From Dasyornis broadbenti (lineage: Eukaryota > Chordata > Aves > Passeriformes > Dasyornithidae), in NCBI GenBank assembly GCA_013397935.1, contig VZRN01006619.1, positions 2,121,235-2,185,234 of the forward strand: a DNA stretch of 64,000 bases, in the 5' to 3' direction. A program made the translations under genes and the position numbers. Under the pieces are notes generated by a model. That model made no database searches. It had not been told where the DNA came from and saw only the letters and a program-made list of their open reading frames with translations. Numbering within the stretch: the stretch's first letter is position 1; the number at the start of each line of letters is the position of its first letter. Below are positions 1 through 13,563 of the stretch, one piece after another.

Positions 1-2164
1 TTACAAGTTTCAGTGGATTCATCCCATAAATGGAGGTGCACCAGCAGACGGTGCCAACTAATCTGTTTGTAACTCACTTCTTTAAGCACAATAGACTTTC
101 TCTTTATTGCTGTCCCAAAAGAGCACTGCTGATATGTCCAGTGACTGGGAACTGAGGTTAAAGACATTCAGGATGCAATGCCCAAGCTGTGAAAAGTTAA
201 ATGCAGGGGAAACCAGTATGGCATCAGCAGGGCTGCTGCACCTTGAGGTTAAAAGGTTGCTTACATCTGACTTTTTAATACTTTGGCCTGTGGGCATAGA
301 GAAGCAGCAAGCCAGGTCATGCAATTACAGTTGGCCCTTCTGGTCTTTGTCCTGAGGGACTCTGGTCTCGACCACAACTCTTGCAATTCCCCAGAGAGAT
401 CTTGCCGGTTGACCTTCACACTGTGACCTCATCCACAAATTTACTCAATGCACAGCTTCCATGGTGATGTTATTGTACTGTTTCTTTATCACCCAAAGCA
501 CCAGAGACTGGCTGTTGAGGAGTCAACACACCGAGCAGGTGGACCCATACTGAGGTGGCACAGATGATTCTGTCAAGTGTTTAGCTTTGGCTGAAAATTT
601 TGGCTGAAAAATTCCATTGCAGACCTAATTGGAAGGAATGCCTGAAGATGTGTGGTCTTTGCAGCACGAAAAATGATTTGGCCACTGGACACATCAAATT
701 AACCCTGCATAATTTTTGGACTCTTGACTCTGTTCCTGCTTGTTGTATGCATTCTTGTTTCTGAGGCATGGAGACAAAAGAATCTAACATTGTTCTGGAC
801 TAGTAACAGGGCGTCTGAATGACTCATTTGCCACAGAAATACCAGGAAGATTAGAAGAACTAGAGTCACTTCTCCCTTAACCTTCTATGAAGCTCATTAG
901 AAAAATTGCTTATTTTCCACAGCATGTTGTCCACCAGTCAGTAAAGGATGGAGTGGTGTGCTCTGCATTTTGAGTAGAACTTCCTGATTTATTAAAACTG
1001 TAATAGATTTTACATCAACATTTCTTAGTAGTAGTGGCAGATCATGAAACGCTGTATTTTCCTCATGTTCATGGAATGTTTTTGGATTACTTAGCTTCAG
1101 GAAGCATGGTGGAGGCTGTTGCACTAAATGCTAGAGGAGACTTTGATCCATCACACACTATGATGTAGTTTGTTCTGAGAGATCTGTGTCCTAGTATCAC
1201 AAAGAGCCAATCCAGTGCCAGTTCAAGAAAACTTGATGGTTTTGACTAAGCATAGGAAACCAGGAGCTGAAAGCATTGAATACTTTCCTGGACCTGGTGC
1301 TTTGCTGGCCTTCTGTTTCTCTTTACAGGGGCAGTAGCTGAGGACATATTGATGAGGATGCCACATTCATTTTATCATTGGAAATTTTAATGTCAGCAGC
1401 AAGTTCTGGGGCATACTGTGGGCTAAGAATGTGTTCAGAAAACAATCTGCAGTGGTGAATGGGGAACATCGTGATTTTTTCCTTTTCCATGCTACAACTC
1501 ACTGGTTTGCTCATCAGTAAATTGATTAATTGGACATATTTCAGTGTGTTTTCACAAAAATATTTGAGCTATATGATGCCCCCCCCCACACACGTTTTTC
1601 CCCGGCAAACTGCCATCATCAGTGATTTGGAAGTGTAGAAAATAGTATTATAAGGGAACAGATGCGAACAAAAGGGGTGAAATTGAATGTATTAGTATTC
1701 AGCGGTCTGCTTTTGATTACCTCTGACTGGAAAATATTTGGAAGCCACCAGGGTCCCCTCAAGTGTTATGATTTCGTAAATTCAGCCCTCGTGTGTTGGG
1801 ATTCAGGCTCCCTTATTGAAATTGAATTGATATTTTGTAAACTTCATTTGTGAATAATGTGATCTGACAGGGACAAATACGAGGGAGAATTGTTTTCAAA
1901 CCTTCTCCAAATGAAACTTATTATTGGGTAAATACGGATTTCTTTGTCTCTTTTCCTCTCTTTCTATCCTGAGCGTCTTCATGGCCTGAATATGTATCAA
2001 CTTTTCCAAGGTAATTGAATTGATTCAGTCATGTGTGGGCAACAGAAATGGGCAATAGAATATATTCCTGATGGGGAAAAATTGAAAAGTAGAAGGATTT
2101 CTACTCGGTGCAGGGCTGGGAGGGTCACAGTGCTATCAGAGGAGAGAGACACACAGGAGCTTCT
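1..2164. other. Non-coding stretch, nothing recognised
   Basis: AT-rich DNA with only short open frames (up to about 80 codons) on both strands. None has a recognisable domain, and none is flanked by convincing splice sites or codon bias. The only simple-sequence feature is a run of nine C at 1579-1587 followed by a short CA stretch. No repeat family was recognised. It could be intronic or intergenic; the sequence does not decide. Confidence 0.6.
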
Positions 2165-2490
2165 TTCTGATTATCTCAGCTTTGGCCATTCTCTCCCTCA
2201 ATAATCGCCCTCTGATATAACGCCGGCTTTCCAATTTTGCTGGCCAGCACCATGCCTCAGATGTGTTACATATTAATTTCCCTTTGCAGAAAATTTGCCA
2301 AGCTTTAGCTCAAATTCAGTTAGTCGGATTGATGAAAGTGGCAAAAGGATACGACATTTACTGATTCTCCCTTTTCACCTTTGATTAGCTCAACCTGTGA
2401 ATTATTCTTGCCCTGTCAGTGTGCCATTAAACGAGCTGGGGCCAAGGTTGCAAGTTCATACTTTCTGATGTGACTGAGAGAAAATGCGTT
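2165..2490. promoter_or_regulatory. Candidate conserved non-coding element (enhancer-like)
   Basis: This block lacks simple repeats and transposon sequence and keeps CpGs (2206, 2221, 2224) in a CpG-poor neighbourhood. It contains TAAT-core homeodomain-type sites (for example near 2274 and 2425) and a TCF/LEF-like CTTTGAT string near 2381. Such texture is typical of deeply conserved vertebrate developmental enhancers. No alignment was available, so conservation is inferred, not seen. It could equally be ordinary single-copy DNA. Confidence 0.35.
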
Positions 2491-5394
2491 GAGCCATGAT
2501 TTGTCTGACAGAGACCTAGGATCATTTCAATGCTGTGTTGCCATTATTTTAACAGGTCAGCCTTTGGTGAAATAAAGAAACAAAAATAAACACACTGTCT
2601 TCCTCCTCATAATGTTCATTTCTAGCTCGTAGCTCTGGCACCTGCTCATTCCCAGTGGTTCTCTAGTGGAAGAAGTCATTGTCCTTGCCCTAGATGAACT
2701 GGAAAAGTCCATTCTTCCCTCTAGTGCTTGATATTTTCAAATTAAATGTTGCTAGACTGTAGTGTTTGTATCCCATGGGGATTGTTGCCACAGGCTGGAA
2801 TCTATGCACTTAACTTTTTTACCCCCTTTTGTTTTTGCTCTGCCATCACATTTCAGGTTTGATCTCTTCTGGAAACTCCAGTTCCTGGTGCTTCATAGTG
2901 CTATAGCCTTTCACTCTACCAGTGAAGCCCTAAGGGAGAAAACTTGCTTTCCGTGTCTTCCTCTGTTACTTCACTGATTTGACAAATCACATACCAGTTT
3001 TGGTTGCTTTTTTTCACTAGATGAGAGTCTTAATTTGTTTATTATGACGTTTGGAGTTTTTGAAATGGTACCGTGGAAGCTTTAATGTTGCCATTACAGC
3101 ATGTTTACTGGGGAGATTGTCAGTTTTGATCGTCAGGTTAGTCAGTGTGCTTAAAAGACATTTTCCATAATGATGTTGGGCATGTATAGAGCCTTTTCAA
3201 GATTCCAGATGTGCTTCAATCTGTGCAGCATTGGTGACTGTGGCCTTGAGCAAAGGGGAGAGATTTGGCTTAAAGTGGCAGGAGGCAATGAATTAGTAAC
3301 TTTTGCCCTATGTTTTCCTGTGAAAAGTGTGCCACAAATAATTTGCCCTCTAGACCTTCCAGTAAGGATACATGGCTGGAAAACCCACCCGGTTTTTTCA
3401 ATCTTAGTGTCCTCATGCTGTCAGAAACGCCTGGAAAATACCTCCATCCAGTTCCCATGGTTTTTGAATGGTCTCAGGGTCTGAAACAGTGGTGGAACAC
3501 ATAAATCATTACCGAACGCAGGAGAGATGTGGCTTTGGTTCCTTCTGTGCATGACTCAATAGAATTTTTACCAGAAATACTTTTACAGTTATTTATCATA
3601 AAAATTTTCCCATTTCCATTTTTTTTTTCCCCCAATAAACTACGTTTCTGGTTATACCCAAAGGCACAATTTGGAGCATGTCTAACAAGAATTCTCTTAT
3701 CCTTTCTTTGGTGCATATGTGCCATTTGCACATTATGCACTTCGAGACATCCATCATAGCCCTGAAAAATCTAGTTTTGAAGTATCTTCTTTCTAGGAAA
3801 ACTGGAGTTATGTTGAGAACTGCAGTCTTCTCTGTCTCACTCTTTCCTGTACAATATATATATCAGCTTATAGCTGTTGAGGAGAAAGAATTGTTGAAAG
3901 TAGAGAGCAGTGAGGAGAGGAATTGGTGTGCTGAACTCTCTGGGAAGGGCTTCCAGCTGACATGCAGGAAATATTGCTCATGGCTCTTCCATCACTCAGT
4001 GAGCACAATTGGCTTTCTGTAATTTTCCACAACCAAACTGGGCTTCCCCAGGTCAATAGCCCGGATGTACAGACTCGTCAAGACAAAGCATAAAACCCCC
4101 TTGCAATAACCCGTGTGACTGAAAGTGTAATGTAGACATATTCCTAAAAGCCATTCCTTATAGAAAGTCACCTTTGGAAAATACTAAAATCACTGACCAT
4201 TAAAAATGAGGCCTACGTTGCAAATTAGGTTATTTAAAATACATCAAACAACTTTCTCCAACAGAAAAAAAAAAAAAAGAAAAAGAAAAAGAAATTATAT
4301 ATGTCATGGTAGTGTTTTCTATCTTTATATAAGTTATTAATTTGTATACTTAAAAAAAAATTGAGTCTACTCATAGGAACATTTTATATTCTCTCAGGCT
4401 TAAAAGAGCTCTAGCTATGGCCTGCTAACTCTTATGGCCATGAAGAATGCATGTCTTGGTTATAAATGGTATCCACTTTAGCTTCATAGCTTAGAGCTGA
4501 ATAAACACAGAATCACTGAATTGTACTCAATGGCTCTGTTTATACTGTATTTTGTTAGCATCTGACATAAATCAAGCGTGATTTGATTGACTATACCCAA
4601 AGTAGAGCTGGAATAAAATAATGAGGGCGTTTGTTAGCAGAGCTGCCAGTCTTTAGTAGTAATGACATTTAACGTAATAGGTAGCTGGTAGGTTCAAATG
4701 TGTTTTTTATTTGTTGTACATACATTTTATAAAAGAAAGATGTAGTAAGGCCTGGGGTGCAATTTTTCACACCACCCCTCCAGATAGGGAGCTAATTAAA
4801 AACAAGGCAAAAAACTGATCATGAATGAATGCATTGGCCATTGTTTAGTGTTATACAGAACTGTACAAAAAAGATCATTAAATTCCATTCATCACTTTGG
4901 CTTTAAATTGATGCAAAAGACTTGTGCTTCTGTGCATAAGGTAGAGGCTAAGTAGGAAGGGTTTTAAATCAGTTTGAGAGTCTTGGGGAAGAAAATATTT
5001 AGCACGAGAAATAATAAAGGACAGAATATGATAACATTGCTGTAAGGAGTGTTAGCTCATTTGTTTTGAATGCAATTCTGAAAGGTCAAGATGGAGGTAA
5101 TATAAATGTTAATACTAAAATCCAGAGGGTTTGAAATTTTCAATTGAAGTACTTGGTGTCATTGCAATAACCAAATAAATTTTTATTATCCTCAGGTTTA
5201 AAAGTCTGTTTTTAAAAAGTCCAGTGCTATAAATTTTAGAATTAATGACTTAAAAAATTGTAAAACGCTATTTTAAAGTTTACATTTTTGATTTTGACTG
5301 GTTACTCCTTTTTTTTTTTTTTTTTAATTTATTAAACCTCTTTGGAAAGCTTCTCCAAGTGTTGGCTGGAACAGCTGAACAGTCTGTGAGCAAG
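2491..5394. other. Non-coding stretch with A- and T-rich tracts
   Basis: No gene or repeat family was recognised. The stretch includes an A-rich simple repeat at 4265-4293 (A14 followed by GAAAAA units) and a T17 run at 5309-5325. Short frames around 3170-4022 overlap in several frames on both strands, which is what chance open frames look like. A segment at 3000-3160 has some enhancer-like texture (ATTATGACGT, GGTACCG) but is too weak to call separately. Confidence 0.55.
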
Positions 5395-5545
5395 TGCACT
5401 TGGATACTAATTAACTGATTTGCGTAAAGCTATTTTCTACAGGCATTGAGAGCATACAATCATTATGGCCATAAAAATTGACTTCTGTTTGTTACACACA
5501 CTTCTACTGGAGTCATAAAAATTATTCTTGGCTCTCATGTGTGCA
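5395..5545. promoter_or_regulatory. Weak candidate conserved non-coding element
   Basis: A compact AT-rich block carrying a TAATTAA homeodomain-type site near 5410, a GATTTGCGTAAAGC string with a retained CpG near 5417-5430, and two CATAAAAATT-type strings near 5470 and 5514. It has no microsatellite or transposon signature. The call is by texture only, and support is weaker than for the blocks further downstream in the window. Confidence 0.22.
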
Positions 5546-8500
5546 TGTAGCTACAAACTGCTATTAACACTGCCACTTGCACTTTGTCATAAAATACTAA
5601 TTGGTTATTGACCAGGTCACAGAATTTGGGCAAAAAATATATCTAATACAAATAATGAAGCCTGGAAACCATCCTGCCTCCTCTAACACCGCAGAGTGTG
5701 GTTCAAACCCAGAAAACAGATCCTGTGACCTGGACACATGTTCCACACAAGGATGTGGGTCACAGAGGGGACTGTTTGCACATTTTCATGCTTGACCTTC
5801 TGTTTGCAGCATCAGGGCAATCCTTGGGGAAACGGTTTCCCTGAGCCTCAGTGCAGCCCTACAGAAGACAACAGACCTGGCAAGGGGTTTGCACTCAAAT
5901 AGCCAAGCAAGCTGGATCCATGTTCTTCCTGCTGAACTTCATCCTGTGTTATTAAGAATCGCCTATGTTCCTGACAAAGATCTCAGTGCAAAGGTGCTGA
6001 AAAACACAGAAATTTCAAGGGGATCAGAAGGTATTAGGAAGGGACTGGCCTGCCAGTGAATTAATACACAGGAGTTCACTTTCTGCTGCATCCTGAGACC
6101 GAGCAAAACCAAGCTGTCCCCAAAAGAAGGAAGTGCTTCCTCAGACATATAAGTGAAGGTGAAAGGCAAGATGATGAAGAGTAGGAAGAATAAGAGAAAG
6201 GAGAGTGAAACTTTCAAAACACCATCTTTGCAATGTTTGTCTGTGCTGCTGTGTACCCAGACATGCTTTATTCACTGTTGTGCTGGTGTGGGCATGGCAG
6301 ATGTGCTGTAGGGGTGCAAGTGGGTCTGTTCGAATCCCCGTGCGGCCAGGAGGGCTGGGGAGAAAGGTGCAGCCAGAAATGCCCGTTCAAAGGAACTAAA
6401 CCCACTCAGTGAGAGTTCTGCTGCTTTGAGAGCTGTAGTGGAAGTTTACTCTGTCCTCAAGTTGGTGTAAAATCTTACACCCATATTGGTCTCTACTGAA
6501 GATGTTCGGTATTGAAATGTCATTAGTTTATGATGAATGTCAGCCTCAGTGCAGCATGCTGGGGTGATCAAACTGTCTCAGTATTTGGAGGGCAAAAAGG
6601 CCAGAGTCGTTTTGTCCCTGGTGCCCTTTGGTTCCTGGTGCTCCAGGAGACATCCAACAGGAGATGAGAACACACAAGAGAGCTGATCGCAGCCCTGGGG
6701 CTGTGTGCTGCAAGACATTTTAATGAAAACATCGGCCATTAGGCACAACTTGTTCCATTTTGCTAAGTAAATAAGTGAGTTTTGAGATGATTTAAATGAG
6801 TCAGCTGTCTGAGGAAAGCTTGAGCAATGTCCAAAGATGGCTCTGACTCCATCAGAGGCAGAGATCTTCTCCAGCTTCAGGGAGGCGATGAAAGGAGAGC
6901 AGCTTTAGTCTCTTTCATTCTGGTGCTTCTAAAGCTGGTCCACATTTTGTGCAGATCTTTATTATGGGTGGGGAGGAGGTGATGTGATTTCTAAATGTCT
7001 AACAAACCATTTTTGCCACACTCATCAGTGGATTGAGCAGCAGTATCTGACCACTGAAAACAAGAAAAAAGCACTGAAACCTGTTGCTCTCCTGTTCATA
7101 ACTCTGGTGTGAGCAGCTTCTCTAAGCAATTTGAAAGACTTTGACAATAGAAGTGTCTAGTGGAAAACAAACAGCTCGGAATTGAATCCCTTCATAAAGA
7201 TGCTATTTATTCCTGATAACAATCTCATTTCTCACACACAGGCACTGTAGGGGTTGCTTTATAGTCTCTAAGAGGTTAAAAATAAGAGTGATGCAAAAAT
7301 ACACTCTGTTAAAGATCAAGGCATCAAGTGACATATTTAGTGCTGGGGTTTTTTCTTTGGTGTAATAAGGTTATCAGTTCTGAAGTTTATAGCTTAAACC
7401 CATCCTTTGGTATTTCCATTTTGCTGCTGACTCAAGGGAGTGTTTCAGAGCTGTCTATAGTGCAGACAGTGGCACATCAGCTGTACAGTGGTCCTAAAAA
7501 TCCATTATTTCAAAAATGTATTCTAAAGTTAATATCTATTTCAAGACATGATTGACATAACCTGACTTCTATGGGCTGAACATCCTCCTTGTTTCCCTGA
7601 AATTAACAGAGTTGCATCAGGATGTGTGGAGCTCCAGGAAAATCTGATTGCTGGAAACAACGGAAGAGACCATGAAACACATCCTGGTGTAAGTCTGGAT
7701 GTGTGACCAATTGCCTTTGTGACTATGGTGAAGCAGTGGAAATGAATGCCTCTCACACTCCGTGTTCTGAAAGATGAGCTAAATTGTTTGTACTGCACAT
7801 CTTGCTATCTTGCCCAAGGTGCAGGAGGTGGGAAGGTGAACTTCCAGGTCACTCTTTATAGTGTCACAGCTGGTAACACACGGCTGCAGATCTTTCCAAG
7901 ATATCTCATCATTAGAAATCCTGAGAAGTTGGTTTTGCTTCCAGAAAAAGAAGAAATAAATGGATCTGCATTTGAATGGAAAGAGCTCATGCCAATAAGT
8001 GAGAGTTTAGGTGAGATCTTGGTCTCAGGAGGATTTGCTATGTTGTTCTTACAATTTTATTGCAGTGTTTCACTGCCCTGTTCGTTTTTCTAAAGCCTTA
8101 AGTTTTCGCATCAGAATTCTGATTTGAAGGTCATGGGTTTTTTTCTGACAAATTTTCTCCTGCCTTTAGAAAGCCTGTTTTTTCAGGCCACCGTTCTATG
8201 AAAATCCATCCTCTATTAAGGTATCTATGTTTATCGAGCTTTTTAAAAACTTTAGATGGGCACCTAAAGTGCTTTTGAAATTCAGTGTGACATAGGTTAA
8301 ACACGATCAAAATGATCTGGCAGCTGCTGTTTAAAGAAATTGATTCAATTTCACTTAAGACAGAATTTACAAACTTACAGAGTTATGTGTGCTTAACACA
8401 TACACACATTTTATTGAAAATCGGGTATCTTACTCTTTTAGGTAGTTCTGAAAATCTCAGCCTAAATTTTGTTTAGAATAATTTGATATTTCCTTCAAGG

Positions 8501-10324
8501 AAATCTACCCATCACCCTTTTACGGGGAAAAGGCTTCTCTCAGAGCTTTGAGGTAGAATTCATCATTGGTATTATGTTCGCCCCACCTGCATGCAAAGCT
8601 CAACTCTTTTTCCTTGCTTTATTTTCCCTGTTCTCTATTTCTCTGGAGTGCATTTACCTCAGTTGCTATTACAATGGTGCTCCAATCAATAGAATGTCCA
8701 GTGCCCTGTATAATATAGTCCTAATTTTTTCACCCACAGGCTTTAATTTTGTTGTGGACACTTCTACCATAAGCCTCTACCTAATAATTAAAATCTTCAT
8801 ATTTTTTGCGCAAGTTCCCTATTTTTCTTTCTGATGCATTCAGGCACCGTGAATTGTTCCCTGAAGCCAAATCTATACTTTTTATTGTTATGTGAATATT
8901 CTGCTCATACTAGATATTACACTTTTACTTCCTATTCAATAAATATCTATGACATTCAGCTCAGCAATGAGTATTAGTCTGTCACAACACTAATTTATGG
9001 TAGGAATAGTGTAATATCAAAAGGTTTATGGATTAGAAATGTGTAAATATGAAGTTCAATCAGTGGCTCTTCCATGAATTAAATTCTAAACAAACATTCC
9101 ATTCCAAAATTCAGTTTGTGTTTTTTTTTATCTTGTTTCAAAACTGATCTGAAATGTCAGGTGATTTATGAGCTTAGAAAACTCCTATTTGACATTTTTT
9201 CCTTCTGCATTTTGTGACAATATATAGGCCAGCAGGTTGTTGGGGTTGGGAATGCATTTCAGTTACTTCATTGGGATATAGCTCAATATTAACTTTCTGG
9301 TCTGCTGTCTTACTGAACAATGCCTGTTCCTCTGACAGTTCATTTAGATATTGTCATGGTGTTGGAAGCTTTAAAGGGGTTAATGAGGTATTTATTCCAT
9401 TATTGTTATTGGAAATTACAGTGTCTAGAACACTTACACAAGAAGATTAAAGATAGATGCTTTAGACCACTTTCTATAGTCTGATAGGCCATTATTTTCT
9501 GGTTCATAACACAAAATAGTACTTTTCATCAAGGAGCTCATATTCTCTAGATGATTCAAAAATTCACAGACCAAAACCAATGTGAAATATTAAGTTCCTA
9601 ATACTTTTTTAACCCCAAACAAGTTAGAATGCAAATGTTTTAATCAAACAAGGTGAAAGTGTCACACACATTCCTCTCTCTCGTGAAGTCTGACGATGGA
9701 AGGGGTGCTTTGACATGTTGGAGTGGAACTTCCCTAGCCTGGCTTCTTCTTATGGCTTAGCAAACACGGCAAACTCTGCTGTTGCTGCTGGTTTGCGTTG
9801 TTTTGCACAGGATTTAAAACTTTGTTGTTTCTCTGATTTGCAATGGGAAGACATTGAGTCAAGTTTTGCCATTTTAATGTGGTTCCTTGGGGTGATGAGC
9901 AACTATTTCACCCTAGAAGCACAACAGTCACAATATGGGTTGTATGGTGTTTTTGAGATATTTGGGATCCTGTGCTTGTGTGCCTTATTATTAGCATGAA
10001 AGTTCCTGCTTTTCCTAGTTTTTCAATCCTGAGGGCCAGGAAACCATTTCATAGACCTTCAATCTGTTCTGATTTTTCAATATGGTAATGGAGCTATCAG
10101 AGATCTGTAAGAGTTTTATTGATGGTTTAGAGTTAATAGAGCCAATCTTTGCAATCTTTCACACTCATACTAGATAAGAAATTATATGACCAGTTGTTTT
10201 AGTAGATGATAGATACCTCCTGGTAGCTAGATCTGGAACATGTCTAAGAGCAGATGAAGAGAGAGACAGCTGGGGAGAAGCAGATCTCCATCCTTTCAGA
10301 AAATCAATGGAATGCTCTTGGGAA
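5546..10324. other. Non-coding stretch, nothing recognised
   Basis: Nearly 5 kb without a supported gene. The string GTTCGAATCCC near 6329 resembles a tRNA B box, but no A box or acceptor stem accompanies it. An AP-1/Maf-like TGAGTCAGC occurs near 6798. Frames of 75-115 codons (for example 7746-8093 and 8574-8834) show no domain or splice-site support. Confidence 0.55.
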
Positions 10325-10448
10325 ACTTGTTCTGGATGATCCAGCTTGAGCTGGTGACACTTCTTCAGCTGCTTGACCATGCTTGGAGAAGGGGGTTGGA
10401 CAGAATCATCTCCAGAGTCCCTTCCAAACTCAACCTGTAGTTCTGGGA
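10325..10448 (+). mobile_element. CR1 LINE fragment, 3' region
   Basis: Contains the block GGGGGTTGGACAGAATCATC followed by TCCAGAGTCCCTTCCAAACTC. This corresponds to the region just upstream of the 3' tail of avian CR1 retrotransposons, which reads roughly ggttggactagatgatctccagaggtcccttccaacc. The preceding segment (TGAGCTGG...CTTCAGCTGCTTGACC) is degenerate. The terminal octamer tail is not recognisable. The copy is short and diverged, so it is an old, dead insertion. Confidence 0.7.
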
Positions 10449-12680
10449 AGTGCCCTTCGAGGTTCACATGCTCCTTCGCCCCTGTGGGTGCACAGGATGG
10501 GCAAGAGGCACAGCAGGACACTTGCACCAGGAATCTCTGCTTCTTACAGCTCCTTCCACAGGGCAGCACCCATGTGTCTGTCCAGATCTGTTGAGAAACA
10601 CATGACTCTTCTCCTGACAGTAGGATTTTTTCTCCACATTTATTAGTTGTGAACAGGTAAGTGTGGTGCTGTTCAATTCCTTACTCTCTCTTTGCCTGGA
10701 TAGGTTTAAGTGCTGTGCAGTCCATGGTGGATGCCATCTGTGCTGTACTGCCTGAGGTGCAGCCCTTCAGTGTCACCCGAAATGTCTCTGACTGTCTCTA
10801 GGACTCCTCACACTCAATTTGGTGTTTTCTCCTTTAAAGCATCCTTCCCTCTTTGCTTCCAGCTTTGCCTGTTCATTTTCTTCCTCGACACCTGCATTAT
10901 CCTATGCTCAATTACAAGAATCAACATTAGAAAGATGCTTTGGTTCATCAACATTTTTAAAATGAACTTTTTTTCTAGAGGAGAGATTTAGCCAATATTT
11001 AGTTTACGTGCCGAGCCTTACAGTAATCCTTGAGAAAGACAACAAGATAACAAGCTGCAAAACACTGTGGTCTAGAGCCAAGATGTATTGGGAGATATTC
11101 ATGTAGCAGAAAACAATTGTAACAGAAATGAATTTTATTTTCACACAGCAACACAATGCATAATCTGATGCATTCTCACAAATAACTTTATCATGCTGAA
11201 TATTCTTTTGGAAAAAGTAAATATCAACTGAGAAAGTTTCTGCTTATAAGCGAAACAAACCCCAAACCATTTCTGGATTTGGGGATTGGTTGGTTTTTGT
11301 TTGGTTTTTTTTTTTTGGGTTTTTTTTTTTTCATTTATGAAGTGGAGATAGGTTATAAACCAGAAAAAAAAAAAAAAAAGTATTTATAGATAATTCACAG
11401 CTAGCAATGCCTGTTTTTACTAGCCAGTACATCTGTGTGACTATTTCATATTCTATGGTAACTTAAACACAAGAAAAAAGTCTTTACAGTTCAGGGCACT
11501 GCTGCCTGGCCAGAGGTTTGTAATAATTCATAGACCTTTCACTTTCATTTTTCTAGATCTGAGGAATTACATTCTGCTATTGAAACAGCTTGGTAAGTCG
11601 CCTGGTAGAGTGTATATATTCTACCTGCTCAAAGAGATAAACAGAGCATTGTGGGGCGCAGGGACTTCTTAATAGCAGATTCTCTAAAGAATCCATATGC
11701 CTTGAAAGAGAATATCATTGTGCTTCCCTTCACTCATCAGCTGTTTTTCAGACAGGATTCCTTAAAAGATATGGGCTAGCAAGAACAGTTTATCCTCCTT
11801 GGGGAGTAGCCACATGTGTTTGTCCTTTTGTACAAATTTAGGGCAAGACAGCCTTGTGAGTGAGGCATGAATCTGGCACCCTTAAGTGGTTGCAAAGTTG
11901 GGCAGTGTTGGGTACCAGCTGCCAGATCTGTGTGTGAGAGGCTTGAGAGCATCTCAGGCAGAAGTGCGTGGGCACAGTCTGTGGGCAGCTCAGGTGAGGT
12001 TGGGATCTCCTCAGTGATGTACTGGGCTTGGTTTTAACAGCCTTGGCCACAGTGGCAGTGTCTGGAGTACAACCCTGATGTGGAGAGCTTGGTGGAGCTC
12101 ATGAGGTTTTCTGGTGCTCCCCCCTTTCCAGAGTCAGAACCCTACCCAGTATTTTTCCTTTTTATTTTCAGAATATATTGATTTCCTTGCTTGGCTGACA
12201 AAAGCCTGGAGGAGAAAATGAGAGTTTCTGCTGGGAATTTCTTTAACGGCAGACAATGCTTCCCTGAGTCTTCCAGCTATAATAGAAAATGCTTCCATGA
12301 AAGCTAACTGGAAGAACTCAGTCTGGGGAGGTTCTTGGGAGGAGTGATGTGTGTCTATTGGTTTCCCTGCAATATATGACCTTTGACTGGTTTGCATATA
12401 TGTGATCGAACCAAATTTTAGACACAGCACATGGGCCTCAAAAGGAAAGAGAATGCTGTGGACTCAACAGCCAATAGTCAGGATCAGATCATGACAAAAT
12501 TTAGCTTTTTGTTTGAACTTCCAGGCTATTTCCAAAAAAATATTATGGCTCCCATTCCCCAGTTTAAAATGCTGTTCTTAAGGAAAAAAGCCAAAAGGTT
12601 ACTTTGCCAAAGGCATGTCTCTAAGTTGTTTTATTCCTCAAGTGAGACATGGGACCAGGCGAAAAAAGATATCAAAAATA
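10449..12680. other. Non-coding stretch with T/G-rich and A-rich tracts
   Basis: No gene recognised. A T/G-rich simple tract (11285-11331, with T runs of about 12) is followed within 35 bases by an A16 run at 11364-11379, so the two could fold back on each other. Short frames at 10165-10646 overlap on both strands beside the CR1 remnant and have no domain content. A 98-codon minus frame at 12134-12430 has no recognisable features. Confidence 0.55.
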
Positions 12681-12765
12681 ATTTCCTTGGTCTTTGTGTC
12701 TTCAGTTTCTCCATCAGTGAGCATAGCCTTATATTTTCAGTGCTTCATAGGGGGTTATAAGATGT
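12681..12765 (-). mobile_element. Ancient MIR/L2-like remnant
   Basis: Read on the plus strand, the segment TTTGTGTCTTCAGTTTCTCC followed by ATCAGTGAGCATAGCC and CTTCATAGGGGGTTATAAG resembles the reverse complement of the shared MIR/L2 3' region (ctctgtgcctcagtttccccatctgtaaaatggg...tcatagggttgttgtgag). This domain is widespread in amniote genomes as very old, degenerate copies. The match is from memory of the consensus and is diverged, so the family assignment is tentative. Confidence 0.45.
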
Positions 12766-13563
12766 TGGGCTGAACCTTCATAAAAATCACAACAGCAAAG
12801 CTTTTTGCTGAATGGGGAATGTAATTCACTGGTGTCCACAGTATAAGGTGAGATTTGTGCATGCCAATAGCCATGTGTGTTCCCAATAACACTGTCATAC
12901 TCTTCTTGGCATCCTCATAAACCTTCAGACAAGTCTGCAAAAATATCTTTTCATTCAGTATTCTGTTCCCTTTTTCTGTTCTTTTTTTTTTTTTTTTTTC
13001 TTTAAATAAGCTTTAAATCTTGCCCTTACATTTTACAAATTGATAAGTGTCCTGACACTGCAGAACCTGGGGTAGATTGTATCAGCCTTCATTCCTTCCC
13101 TTGCAGGTGTAGCCTTGCCATACGTGACATGCCATTCATAACACGAACAGGAGAGTACAATACAGAATACCGGGGTTTTGTAACGGGATAGAAAAGGAAG
13201 CTAATTTTTTTAAAAACTGGTTTTGGGAGAGGGAGGGAAGAGAAGAAGTGAGTATTTATTAATTTCTTCTTCTGGTAAAAAACTTTTAGTTTCAAATTCA
13301 TAGAAATGCCTATCATTGGCACTCAGGCTCAGTGTCTGTCTCAAGCCAGTGGAGCTGCACTGCATCCCACAAGCAATGCCTCAGCCCTCCAAGTGACTCT
13401 GTAAGTTATAATTTTTTGTAAAAAGAATGTGTAATAAATATTGCTCTGTGGGTTGGCAGCTTGTGTATAATGCCCATTTCTATGTTCATGTTATTTCATA
13501 AGGAACAACTCTGAAGAAGTCAACATAGTTAGACCAAGTGAAAAATATTTTGAAAGGAAGTCT
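12766..13563. other. Non-coding stretch with T-run
   Basis: No gene or repeat family recognised. A T18 homopolymer lies at 12982-12999. Short frames on both strands (61-77 codons) have no supporting signal. The AATAAA near 13435 is not associated with any recognisable transcript end. Confidence 0.5.

Noticed and set aside
6320..6345. tRNA gene suggested by GTTCGAATCCC
   Set aside because: No A box at the right distance and no acceptor-stem pairing; only a B-box-like string.
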